Assembly (NCBI GenBank): GCA_002682825.1
Contig: NOKP01000001.1
Location: forward strand, 4,095,296 to 4,159,295
Source of the DNA: Neonectria sp. B-13
Taxonomy: Eukaryota > Ascomycota > Sordariomycetes > Hypocreales > Nectriaceae
Direction of reading: 5' to 3'
DNA length: 64,000 nucleotides
This document shows, in pieces, positions 23,741 to 35,336 of the stretch; position 1 is the stretch's first letter, and every line of letters begins with the position of its first letter. The translations under genes and the position numbers were made by a program. The notes beneath the pieces are model-generated. The model was not told where the DNA came from. It saw only the letters and a list, made by a program, of their open reading frames with translations, and did no database searches.

Positions 23741-26067
23741 TTAGAAGTCCCAAAAGCCATTCCTGCCAGCAAGGGTGCCGCCAGTATTAGTGGTGGTGTT
23801 CGCGTTCTGCTTGCGAGTGGGAGCGGGCTGCGTGTTCTCGTTCTCGTTCTCGTTCAAGTCGCCGTACAGCCAGTCTCGGTTGGTACCCTTCTTGCCGCCC
23901 ATGCCATCGCCGGCAATATGGATGCGGTCAGTCTTGTTCTCGGAGGCAGCACCAGCGTTCGCGCCCTGCTTTCGCGAGGGAACGGCCTTTGAGACTTCAT
24001 CCTCGTCGTCCTCTAGCTGCAGATAGTGTCGGTCGGTTCCTCGCTTGCCACCCATGCCATCGCCGGCAATGTGGATCTGTTCGCTCTTGTTCTCGGAGGC
24101 CGCACCAGCGTTCGCGCCCTGCTTTCGCGAGGGAACGGCCTTTGAGACTTCATCCTCGTCGTCCTCTAGCTGCAGATAGTGTCGGTCTGCTCCTCTCTTG
24201 CCGCCCATACCATCACCGGAAATATGGATCCGAGCGGACTGGCTCTGAGTACCAGGGGCACTCGAGCCTTGCCTCCGCGAGGGGACGGCCTTGGTCACTT
24301 CCTCTTCGTCTTCCTCGCATTCCAGGTAATGCCGGTCGGCTCCTTGCTTTCCACCCATACCATCACCGGAAATGTGAATGCCAGACTTGTTGTGGACAGT
24401 GGCGGCAGCTGGGCCAACAGGGGCTTGGCGGGTAGGAATAGCCTGGGCAGCTTCCGTAGTCTCGTTGTAGAGCCAGTCTCGGTTGGTTCCCTTTCGGCCT
24501 CCCATTCCGTCGCCAGCAATATGAATGGCATTGTCAGACGGGCCTTCAGCAGAGCGGTTTTCCTTCTTCGGAGCGGGGGACTGCTCGTAGGAGGACCAGT
24601 TGGCTTCCATCATTTGAGCAGCCTTCTTGCGGCCCTCGGGGACGTTTTGGGCGCGCTGAGTTTGGGCGGGGGAATCGTCGGTCATGTTGAACTGGTGATC
24701 AAAGGTCTTGCCGCGGTCCTTGAGGTTGGTGATGTTGCCTAGAGCTCGGTTGGGTCCTGAATCTGGATCTTCCTTGTCAAACAATTGGTTCTTGTACAGG
24801 CCAAGACCCTCATTGTGATTGTAGCCCCGGGGTTTAGCCCCGGGGCGGGCAGGCTGGGGCACTGTCTCACCGTCGTCCTGTAGCTCGAAATGGGTATCGG
24901 CGTCTCGTCTAGGTTTGGGAGCCTGATGGGGGGTTGCTTCGATGGTGTCCTTGTCAGTATCCCAGTGGCGGACGTCTTGGTTTCGGACAGTCTTTTGGGG
25001 CTTTTGTTTTTGGGGAGTGGCAAAGTCACCGAATGACCATTGGCTGTCGTGCTTGGACTTGGTTCTCTCCTCGAACGATTGACCGGGCAACGGGGCGTCC
25101 TGTGGATCAGTACCGTCCGCGAAATCAAAATGAGAGAACTTCGCGGGGTTAGGGCGAATGAACTTGTTGAGATTGGACTTGGGCGGTTCGGCTTCGTCAA
25201 AGTTCTGCTGGCCGTCGAAGATGCGTGAAGGCTTGAAGTTCTTACCCTGACCACCCTTGCTGGGAGACATGGACCGATGGCGGTGAGCGCTAGGGGAACC
25301 GGCTTCAGGAGGCTCGTCGCCCAGTATGTCGGTGAAGGAGCGCTGCTGGGGTCGGTTGCCGCCATATGGCGACACTACGGCGGTAGGGTGGGGGGCCTCG
25401 ATCTCATCACGGGGCCCAAAGAGCTGCAGGGACGTATGAGGGTCTCGGAAGGCATTGTTGGAGTTTCCTCGGTTTCGATTGATGGCCTCGTTGTGGCTGA
25501 GAGGGGCGGCTGCCATGGTGCCCGAGGACTTGAGGCAGGCCTGGATGTAGGTGATCTGCTCTCTGCTGTCCGTGATAGGCCAGTTGCGACCCGACTTGCC
25601 GATGATCTCGACTTGCTTGAGGAGCGAACCCTGGTCCCACTGGAGGCGGATCTGGCTGATTTTACCGGCTTCATCGAAGGACACGAAGTGAGTCTAGAAG
25701 GCGAGAGGTCAGCCTGCGATCCAGCACGAATAACAGGCAAACTGCGTCTCGAAAGGCAACGAACAATTGGGACATAGGCAACACGGGAGGTCAGGAAGTT
25801 GTCGTCGATGCCGGGGAGGTAGGGGCCTCCGCCGGTCTGGAAGGCGAGGCCTGTATCGACCTCAATAACAATGGCGTTCTGGCCGTCGACAACGTTTAGA
25901 ATGTCCTCCTTCTGCTTGGTGATCTGCTTCTGGAGACCATTGAGATGCTTGATGATCTGGGTCGGGCCAGAGAAGGTGGTGATGGTGGTCACGTAATTCA
26001 GTGACGCGTTGTCAGCCAGCAGCGACGAGTTGGGCGCAGCCAGGAACTGCTTGTAAGTAGCCGCCAT
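23741..26067 (-). CDS. NTF2-like domain protein with five C-terminal GDGMGG repeats, 751 aa
   Basis: Exons are complement(23741..25693, 25765..26067), with one 71-bp intron using a GTTCGT donor; the join reads VPI|THFVSFDE. Residues 1 to about 165 look like an NTF2/SnoaL-like alpha+beta fold (YKQFLAAPNSS, VVDGQNAIVIEVDTGL, FDEAGKISQIRLQWDQGSLL). Residues 170-490 are low-complexity, hydrophilic and probably disordered, with DILGDEPP, FSHFDFADGT and WSFGDFATP segments. Residues 491-711 hold five repeats of period 49-51 aa, core IHI(A/S)GDGMGG(K/R)xG(T/A)(N/D)R, each followed by an acidic stretch and PSRxQG. Repeats 1 and 5 end in RDWLY, repeats 2-4 in RHYL. The C-terminus is NGFWDF. No signal peptide or membrane segment is seen. 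I do not know its function; the FDF/WSFGDF motifs and repeats suggest a scaffold (inference). Confidence 0.85.
23865..24526 (-). repeat. Five coding repeats (GDGMGG units, about 150 bp each)
   Basis: Units begin at residues about 491, 540, 590, 641 and 692. Units 3 and 4 (24077-24229 and 23924-24076) are nearly identical in DNA over a 153-bp period, pointing to a recent tandem duplication. The outer units are more diverged. Confidence 0.85.
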
Positions 26068-28632
26068 GGCGATGGGGACAAGATGTATGCGACTCGTCGA
26101 GGAAGGGCGCAGGGACGTCGTTTCAGAGCTCGGCGTTGGGAGAAAGGGAGAGATGACCGCGACGCGAAGCGACGGGAGCGAGAGTGATAGCGGAAGCTAG
26201 AGGAGGGGACCGGAGAGATGGAGAGGAAGTCAGATGGAGATGGAGAGTGAAGGAGAGAAAGAAAGAAAACACGGATTCAAAACAAGCACGTGGAGTCGTG
26301 ATGGCGGGCGGAGAGTCCTTCGGGGTGCGAAAGTGGGAGAGTGAGCGAAGTGGGTTGGTCGCCTTGGGCGGGCGTGGGCCAGGGGTTTGCGACACAGGAC
26401 GGAAGGTACCTGCCGTTTGGTACTACCTTGCTCCTGGTACCTATCACGTACCTACCAGGTCAGCGAGCGCCAGCTGTGGGCAAAACGGGCAATAAAAGGG
26501 GTCGTATCGTGCCTCTACTCAGGGCTGTGCAGTCTGGAGAAACGACAAGGGATGTACGAATAAATGAAAGGACTGGCTCCCATGGTGGAGAAGTGAACTT
26601 GTTTGGCAGGGCTTCAATTTATGTTATATTCTCCGGTGCAAGCAGCAACCAGCTTGTAACTCTGGCGTGCTGGTATCCGCAAACACTCTGCCTCTTAGCA
26701 TTGTCTCTCTCGGGCAGTTACGAACCTCCAACAAGCCGCCCTCTTGATTTCAGTAGCTATCCTTGCATTGATCCGGAATCTTAACCAGAGAATTACAACC
26801 GTGTCCTGTATCCTGCGTCCTGTATCCCCGGTTGCATTTCACGGAGCTAAAGCGCGCATGAAGCTAGCAATCTCCCCTGGGTCGCTTCGGAGGTCGTTCG
26901 GTACATGCGATGCAGGTACCGAGCGTCGGGATAAACTGTAAGGCGCGAGACGACAAGTCGGGAAATAGTATGCATCCTCTTTGGCTCAAGGTACGTACCG
27001 CTTTACCTTGGTGCGTGAGGGGCGATGAACGTTCTCGGACATCACAAACTCGACGTTTTGGTCCTACTAGCGCGATATGCGTCATACGCAGTTGTTTGGA
27101 AGACTTGATGTTGTTTTTAGCTGGTCTTTTTCGTTTGTTGTTCGACCCGGGGGATGGTAGTGTGGATAAATTATAGGTTTGGGCTCTAGACCAGACGCAG
27201 GGACGCAGGGCTACTAGTTAGTGGATTTCCCACTCGCGTTTGTGTCTGGGATTGACTCCTGCAAGCAAAAGCTGGCTTCCATGTGAGTCGATGATCACTT
27301 CTCGTTGCGGCTATCCGACCTCGTCAACTATCAGACTCTAGGCGATGTATACTTCCAGTGCGCTTCGTCTTCGTGTACGTCCAAAGCCTGTAGCCCTATC
27401 ACATTTCTTCCGACCTGGCTCGTAATACCAGTAATGCTATAATTATCCCAAAAGAGGCAAGCTCAAGTCGCGGTCTCCTCCACGCGTCAGCTCCCAATGT
27501 ACCTCCGCAGTACAATGAGGGGACTACTACTACGCCCGGGCTGAACCTGTTTGAACTGCGGGAAAGAAGCTCCCAAAGCCCCGCCCCGTGTTTCATCCCC
27601 TTTTCCGCCATTCCCTTTTGAGCCTGATGGCGCCCCTCACCCGCTTCTCAATCTGTTTGGCCTGTTTGGCCGTGTCATCTCCATTTCGACTGGGAAGCAT
27701 ACCTGCGGATGTCGCTAGAGGGGCGCACCACCAGAAGAGTAGGTAAACACCTTGAAATGTGTTCGGCCGCATCCGAGCCAGCAAGCCAGCACGAGCCATC
27801 TTGATTACGGTCGTCCAAATAGGGAAAGATACTATGGAGAACAAGACCACCTTTGGGAGCTTCCCTGAGCGAGCCGCATCACAGATCCGGAGTATCGCCA
27901 ACTATCAAGATATGTGGCTTTTTGCTCGGATCTAAATGTAAGCTGTTGCGCTTTCAGATAGGCGAAATGCCGGTAAGATGCCCGTATATCCCTTGACAGA
28001 CATATCGGCTCAGCTGTAAAAGCATTCAACCGATCGATACAGACTGATAATCTAGACCTACCATCTTTATACTCACTCGTGCTATCTCATCCCCCCAATG
28101 CATTTAAATCACAGCCAGTCAGACAAACAAAGTGTTGCCACTCTGGGTCGTGCGCCTGCCAGACGTAGCTCTAATCACGCTTCCGCCTTGCCGTTGCGTA
28201 CTGCATTCAAGGCAACACTCCGTGTGAGAAGCATGGCTTGATGCCTTGCGTCGAGTTCCCACTGCTTCGTGTTTTATCACTGGCAATATCCAGTATCCTG
28301 TTGGTGGAACCTGAATTCTAGGACTAAGACGCTTGGATCTCGTAGGTAGCCAACGTATGCCTAGCATGACGTGACGTGGCAACGGTAGTGTGGCGGCGGG
28401 GCAGCTCTGCGCCACACTCGGCGAAACAGTTAACAGCTGCCTCCAGGTGCTGACGTGCCGACGCGCGAATGCAAACTGTCCCAGAGGCGTCTCCAATCTC
28501 CATCTCCATCTCCATCTTCATCAGCGACCAACGCAACACGGCTTCACGGACAGCATTGCAAGCTCTCCCAGATCCCAAACCTCACGACCCCCCCGCGAAC
28601 TGCGAACCTTTGCTTTATCTACAAGCTCCTTC
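26068..28632. other. Divergent intergenic region, repeat-protein gene / VPS10
   Basis: No gene is supported. The first 250 bp next to the repeat-protein gene are A/G-rich on the plus strand (CT-rich leader on its sense strand). Frames near 27600-27900 have no recognised domain. The last ~200 bp form the likely VPS10 leader, with a CATCTCCATCTC repeat at about 28495-28522. Confidence 0.5.
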
Positions 28633-28668
28633 ATGATCCTCGCAAGCCACGCTCTGCCGCAACGATGA
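28633..28668 (+). promoter_or_regulatory. uORF (11 codons + stop) overlapping the VPS10 start
   Basis: The frame MILASHALPQR stops at TGA (28666-28668), overlapping the main ATG (28665-28667) as ATGA. It is directly visible. The VPS10 frame is open upstream but has no ATG before 28665, so the uORF precedes the first usable main start. Confidence 0.65.
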
Positions 28669-31600
28669 GGTTCGCAGGCAGGGCCGCTGCAGCCTCATGG
28701 CGCATCCTCCTGCTCTCCCTGCTCTTCACAGCTGTCCTCGCAAAGCAAGACACTCCGAGTGTCGTTGTAACCACCCACGAACACCCCCCGCTCAACATCA
28801 ATTACTTCGAGGATAGCGATGTCATCGTCTTCCACGATGTTGAGGAGAGAAACATCTACCGATCCGACGATGCTGGCGTTATTTGGAAGAAAGTGTCAGA
28901 TATTCCTGACGGCATTTCCGCAATGCTAGTTCTGCATCCCTACGAGTCTAAGACGGCCTTCGTTGTAACGCAAGACAAGACTCATTACAAGACTACCGAC
29001 CAGGGCAAAAGCTGGAGCAGCTTCTCAAGTGGCACCCTCCCCAGCGGCTTCCAACCCGAAATCCTCGTCTTCCACGCCGGCGATCCGAATCGCATAATCT
29101 TCAATGGCATGAACTGCGATGGGATATTCTGCGATGAAGAGGCAACTTACACGCTCGATGGCTTCAAGTCAGTCAAGCAGCTGCGAACCTCTACCGCTGG
29201 GTGCTGGTGGGCCAAGTCCACCAAAGAGTTCACCACTGGCCAGAAGGACTTGGACGAGTCACGAACCATGTGCATCATTGCTGACCCACTGTCCTTCTTT
29301 AAGGAGGACCAGCGACTTTACGTCTCCGACTCCTTCTTTGCTATGGAAGATGGCGCATACCAGCAATTTGAGCCCAATATGAATACCAATAAGGGCGTGA
29401 CCGGCATTGTCAACCTGGCGGCAGTCAAAAAGTTCTTTCTCGTTGCTACCACGTCCCCTAACAGTGACGAGATGGCTCTTTACGTCACTGACGACACTAT
29501 CAAATGGCACCGAGCCATGTTCCCAACCGATGATAGCCACGATCATTCCCACCAGATTAACCAAGAGGCATACACCGTGCTAGAGAGCACCAACTACAGC
29601 CTTCAGGTGGATGTGATGACATCTCATCCGTCGAACCCAATGGGTGTCATCTTCACCAGCAACTCCAACGGCACTTTCTTCACCGAGAATATCCCTTATA
29701 CAAACCGTAACAGCAGGGGTCACGTTGATTTTGAGAAGATCAGTGGTATTCAGGGCATCTTCTTGGTTAATACGGTTGAAAATGGGAAAGAAGTCGACGA
29801 GAACGGTGCAGAGAAGGTCGTCATCACCAAGATTACTTTCGACGACGGCAGGACTTTCGAGTCGATCAAGTCTGGAGAAGAGATGATTCACCTGCACTCC
29901 ATCACCCAGCTCGACAATGTGGGCAGAGTCTTCTCAAGTCCAGCCCCAGGCCTTGTTATGGGCAATGGAAACACAGGAAAGTCCCTGGGTAAATTCATCG
30001 ACTCGAACCTGTACGTGTCTGACAACGCTGGAGTGACGTGGAAGAAGGGGTTGGATGGACCGCACAAGTACGAATTTGGCGATTCGGGCTCGATCCTTAT
30101 TGCCGTCAAAGATTCCATCAACGAGGATGTCAAAGAATTTTCCTACTCTCTGGACCATGGCGATCACTGGGAACCTGTACCTTTCCCAGATGGCCTCGCG
30201 ATGAAGCCAGACCTCCTTACCACAACCCAAGACTCGACAAGCCTCAAATTCCTACTCTTGGGCGAGAAAGACAGGACTTACCACATAATCTCCATCGACT
30301 TCAACGCCCTCGATAAACCACAATGTGGAAAAAAGGACATCGAAGAATGGCACGCTCGGGTCGATGACGATGGCAAGTCAACGTGCCTCATGGGCCACAA
30401 GCAGACTTATGATCGCCGCATCAAGACTGCCGATTGCTTTATGAAAAGCGACTTCAAAGATCCTGTTCTCAAGACTGAGAATTGCGAGTGCTCAGACGCT
30501 GATTTCGAATGCGACTACAACTTCCAACGAGACCCAAAGGACCAAGGTGTCTGTAAACAAGTTGGCCCCATCTCGATTCCCGAGGGCTCTTGTAAAAAGG
30601 GGTCGGACGGAAAATTCATGGGCTCATCAGGCTGGAGACTTATCCCCGGAAACACTTGCAAGCGAACAAAGGGCTCTCAGAAGGACGAAGAAACGGAGAG
30701 AAAGTGCTCGGATGGTGGTAGCTCCGACGGGCCCGATGGCGACGATGGTAAGGCTCCAGGTAGTGGAGAGGTCAGCCACAAAAAGATCGACTTCGATACT
30801 AAATTCAAGGACTTTGAGAAGTTCTACCTGGACCGCGCCGACTTGAACCTTGGCAAGGACGAGACTATCATCGTCCGACCCGTGGAGTACGATGGGCAGG
30901 GTCAGATGAGAGTCGATAACCATGTCTGGCGCACAACCGACCACGGCAAGTCTTGGAACCCCATCCTAGAGAAGGAAGACATCAGAGCGATCTATCCCCA
31001 CGACTACTATCACGATGTCATCTTCTTCACTACGCCTGACGACAAGGTCATCTACACCATCGACCGAGGCCAGAGCTTCCACAGCTTCAAGGCGCCATCA
31101 AAGAACTCGGGTGGCCACGCCTTGAGCTTTCACCCAAACAAAAAGGACTGGCTCATTTGGGTGGGCGAGGCGTGTGATGAGATTTCTGGGAAACAGCAAT
31201 GCTTCCGTGAGGCGTCGGTATCAACGGACCGCGGCGATAACTGGCACACAATGCGACGTTTTGTGGAAAGATGCGAATTCACTGGACACGAAGCCTACAA
31301 ATTCCGCTCCCCCAAGCAGATTGTCTGTCTTGCCAGGGAGGAGGAGAACGATGTTTCGCCCAAAACCATTATATCCAGCGATGACTTCTTCCTAGAGGAG
31401 AGGCAATTCTTCAACGGATCGGTCCAGGATTTTGCAACTATGAGTGAGTTCATCCTCGTTGCGAGTGGAGTCGACGCGGAGGGTGGCGTGCAGGCTCTTG
31501 CTAGTTTGGATGGAAAGCATTTCGAGGCTGCTCGTTTCCCCTACAACTTCCACGACAGCCATAATAGTTCGTACACTGTCCTAGACAGCTCGACCCATGC

Positions 31601-33246
31601 CATCAACTTGTTTGTCGGCACAAAGTCAGAAGAGGGCCGGAAGCTCGGCTCAATCATCAAGAGCAACTCCAACGGCACTTCGTATGTCCTCAGCGCGTCC
31701 AACGTCAACTCGAATGACAATGGATACGTGGACTATGAAAAGGTGTCAGGACTGGAGGGCGTCAGCCTGATCAACGTCGTCGCCAATCCAGACAAGAAAG
31801 ACACGAAGGATATCCAAACCAAGATCTCACACAACGACGGTGCCGAATGGAGCTTCCTCCCACCCCCCGGGAAAGATGCTGCTGGCAAGTCGTACAAGTG
31901 CAATTCCAATGGCGACAAGAACTGCGCGCTACACCTTCACCACTACTCGGAGCGAGAGGACAAGCGAAAGACATTTGCAGCTAGCACGGCGGTTGGCCTC
32001 CTCTTCGGCGTGGGTAACGTCGGTTCGAAGCTGGAGGATATCAAGGACGCCGATACCTTTATGACGACGGACGGCGGAATCTCGTGGAAGAGTGTCAAGA
32101 AGGGACGCTGGACGTGGCAATACGGCGACCAAGGAGGCGTCATTGTTTTGGTACAGCGAGCCTCCCACGGCGATGGAGCTAAGACCAAGATAGTGTCGTA
32201 CTCTACGGACGAGGGCAACACGTGGACGGACTACCAATTCTCTGACGAGGAGGTGACGGTCGTAGACCTCACAACGGTGCAGACCGGTACCTCGCGCAAC
32301 TTCCTGCTCTGGTGCGTATCCGACAAGGGCAACTCGTTCTCGGTCAACCTCGACTTTACGGGACTGGCGGACAAGGGCTGCAAGTATGACGAGAAGAGTG
32401 ACTCGGACTCGGACTACTACCTGTGGTCCCCGACACATCCCCTCCTGGACGATGATTGCCTCTTCGGACATGTAGCCAAGTATCTCCGGAAGAAGACGGA
32501 CCGGAAGTGCTACAACGAGGAGAACCTCCAACAGCATCACGAGTATGCCAACTGCGAGTGCACGCGCCGCGACTATGAATGGTGAGCACAGATGACAACC
32601 CCAAGTTTTGAGAGATGGTAGAATGCTAACTCGACACAGCGCCTACAACTTTGAGCTCGACAATCATCAGCAATGCAGTCTGGTACCTGGCTTCGAGCCC
32701 CTCTCTGGCAAAGACTGGTGCAACAACAACCCGAACGAGACGACTTACTTCGAGCCGACGGGATACCGTAGGCTTCCGCTGACGACGTGCAAGGGAGGCA
32801 GAGAATGGGACAAGACGTCGACGGAGCACCCTTGCGAAGGCTACGAGGACGAGTTCGAGAGGAAGCACCGAACTTCGGGCTGGGTCATCTTCTTCTCCAT
32901 TGTGATTCCCGTTGGTCTCGCCGCCGTCGTCGGTTGGTACGTGTACAGGAACAGCAACTTTGGACAGATCCGACTGGGAGACAGCGGGGCGACGTTCGAC
33001 AGCGACCAGCCATGGGTCAAGTATCCCGTCATCGCCATCTCGGCGTTGGCGGCGATGGTAGCTGCGCTCCCGCTGGTTGCTACCAGTCTTTGGCGAGCGA
33101 CGTCGGCGGTGTATGAGCGAGTCAGCGGTGGCGGAACAAGGCGGTTCACGACGCGGGACAGCTTTGCTCGCGGACGCGGCGACTACGCGGTCGTGGACGA
33201 CGATGAGGGAGAGCTTCTGGGAGAGGAGAGCGACGAGGAGGTCTGA
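28665..33246 (+). CDS. VPS10: Vps10 sortilin-type vacuolar sorting receptor, 1507 aa
   Basis: Exons are 28665..32581 and 32640..33246, with one 58-bp intron. Vps10 carries hydrolases such as carboxypeptidase Y from the late Golgi to the endosome and is recycled by retromer. Residues 1-24 are a signal peptide ending at AVLA. Two lumenal sortilin modules follow, each a beta-propeller with BNR/Asp-box motifs (for example SDDAGVIWKK, TTDQGKSWSS, TTDHGKSWNP, STDEGNTWTD) and a Cys-rich 10CC segment. The first 10CC starts near residue 554 (CGKKDIEEW), the second near 1239 (CKYDEKSD) and is cut by the intron at RRDYE|C. A membrane segment lies at about 1386-1408 and a second hydrophobic stretch at about 1434-1457, followed by a short acidic tail ending ESDEEV. 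The length fits two-module fungal Vps10. Translation may be influenced by the overlapping uORF. Confidence 0.96.
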
Positions 33247-35336
33247 TAGCGGAATGTATGAGGCACGGAATTGGTTGAGAGGAGGGATTCGCGCCCGTCA
33301 GAAGCACGGGGGCATATTTCTCTGAGCGGGCTTCTACTTGTGAGGGCAGTAAGCTGAAGAACGACGGGAATCTACAGGAGACGGCCCAGTTGGCCCATAA
33401 GTTGGGTAGCAGCAACATAGAACAGACGGCCTAGGTAATTAGCAGCTTTGCACGGGGTTTTGAATACGGTAACTTTTGGTCTTAACACACCGGTCGGTCG
33501 GCCTCGCTCGCACTTGACTCGTCTTTCTATTGACCAAGGTTTCTTGTTAATCAAGGAGGAAGAACATGGATCACCATCACCAAGCACACAGACCAAGTGG
33601 CTGACGGACGGGGTGCTTACAGAGTGCACCGCAACACGGAGCAGCCACCCGTCTTGGGACAACCGCACATACGGTCTAGCCGAAGTCGTGGCGCAACCTG
33701 AAGAAAAGACATGCAGGTAAGCGCGTGAGCCCTTGCACCACGCATGCAGATCCGACGAGATGGTGTTGAGGAAGAGCCGACGCATAAAGCCCAACTTGCG
33801 GGTGCATGAGCGGACGTCGTCGGTTCCGGACTAGGTAGGCATCCAGATCAGGGTTGCACTAACAACTACCTCCTTAGTTATAGAACGGGTCTTTATAGAG
33901 GGGGAGCACAAACCTGAGATGGAAACCCGGCGAGGGGTTGGTTTGCTGAGCATTCCGCCCGCTGTGGGCAAGAAAGGATGGCGACGATCAACGCCGAAGG
34001 AGGGAAGGAGAACGCTCGGTAAGAAAGAAAGAATGAGGACTATCAATGGACCCAAAGACCGGCCGCGCACACGCCAGTTCTCCTCAAAGAAAAGATTACC
34101 GCCTCGATCATGCTAGTTCCAACAGCGGCCCCGCCTCTAGTTATTTTCTCTGCTTCGTAGACGTCTTCGTACCACAAGTACGAGTGGACACTTGCTGCAC
34201 TGCCAGCTATTCGTATCCCCTCCCTGATGAACCAACCCTCTCGTATTCATTAGGCCACGGCTCTTTTCCGGGGAGCAAAACTCGTCTCCCCCCGGATGCA
34301 GGCAGGTCGAGTTAGTTCATGCTTCATGCTTCATGACATGGCCCGCATGGCGTCTGCATGATGATCAACGCTGTCGATGCCGCCGCTGCTGCTGCCACCG
34401 CCACCGACACACAGCGAATAACGAGCAACACGCCTGCATAAAGCCGGTGTTTCATCATCTGCCCCGTCTGTCGTCGAACGACAGCTTGGCGTCCGCATCA
34501 CCCCAAAACCCCTATCGCCAACTCGTCATGTCCCATGCTCCCTGCCGCAGTGCCCTTACTGCGGTGCGTGCCCAGCGAGCCGGGGCATCCGACAGCCGGC
34601 ATCCAGCTCACCGTGCTCAGGTGTCATCCCATCCGTGTAAGCGGAAACAACACATGCATGCGTACATGACTTGCTTGAACCAAAACTCAACGACCAGCGG
34701 CACACGGGGCACATGTTGAAACGGTGCCTTGGGAATGGTCCATACCATCCACCCAACAAGCTTCAATTGTTCTTCCTCTAATTGATAACGGCTAGCTAGT
34801 TTCCTCATTGCGCATTCCCAAACTTCCAGCCTTCAACTCCACCATGCGCTTTTGGCACACAAAACAAGACAAGCACATCCCTTCCTAGTTTCGCTGACGG
34901 TTCGCTGACGGTTCGCTGACGGTTCGCTGAAGAGCGTGAAATATCGACGCTGCAATGCAAAGTAAACTCCAGTAAACTCCTTTCAATGAGTGATTGCATC
35001 AGATGTATCGGCGAGACATGTCCGCTTCATGGATCCAGCGTGTCCAACGGAAATTAACGGCTCCATCAACAGTATTAAAGCAAACGGTGGGGTATTCGTA
35101 AAAGAGAGAATTAACAAAAAATATTTTCATGTCGTGACGTTTTGGCAGTCAAAGCCAGTGAGTGTATGAGGCAGTAATGCTGAGCGGGACGTGACCTTGT
35201 CACAGTTGCAGTTGCCGAGATCGCCCACCGGTCGTCTCTTTGACAACGGACAATTCATTCCGTGGCTGATAGTCTTCTCAAGTAGCGCTCTACTGTGGCA
35301 TGTCGGATGCGATTCAAGCTCGGTCGCCACGTGCGT
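33247..35336. other. Convergent intergenic region
   Basis: It lies between the 3' ends of VPS10 and the Ser-rich hypothetical gene. No gene is supported. It carries an 11-bp tandem repeat at 34890-34930 and an AT-rich patch near 35100-35130. Confidence 0.55.
34890..34930. repeat. 11-bp tandem repeat, 3.7 copies
   Basis: Unit TTCGCTGACGG repeated perfectly three times plus eight bases. It is directly visible, with no known role. Confidence 0.85.

Noticed and set aside
27593..27901. Minus-strand frame of 102 aa
   Set aside because: No domain or splice evidence; likely chance.
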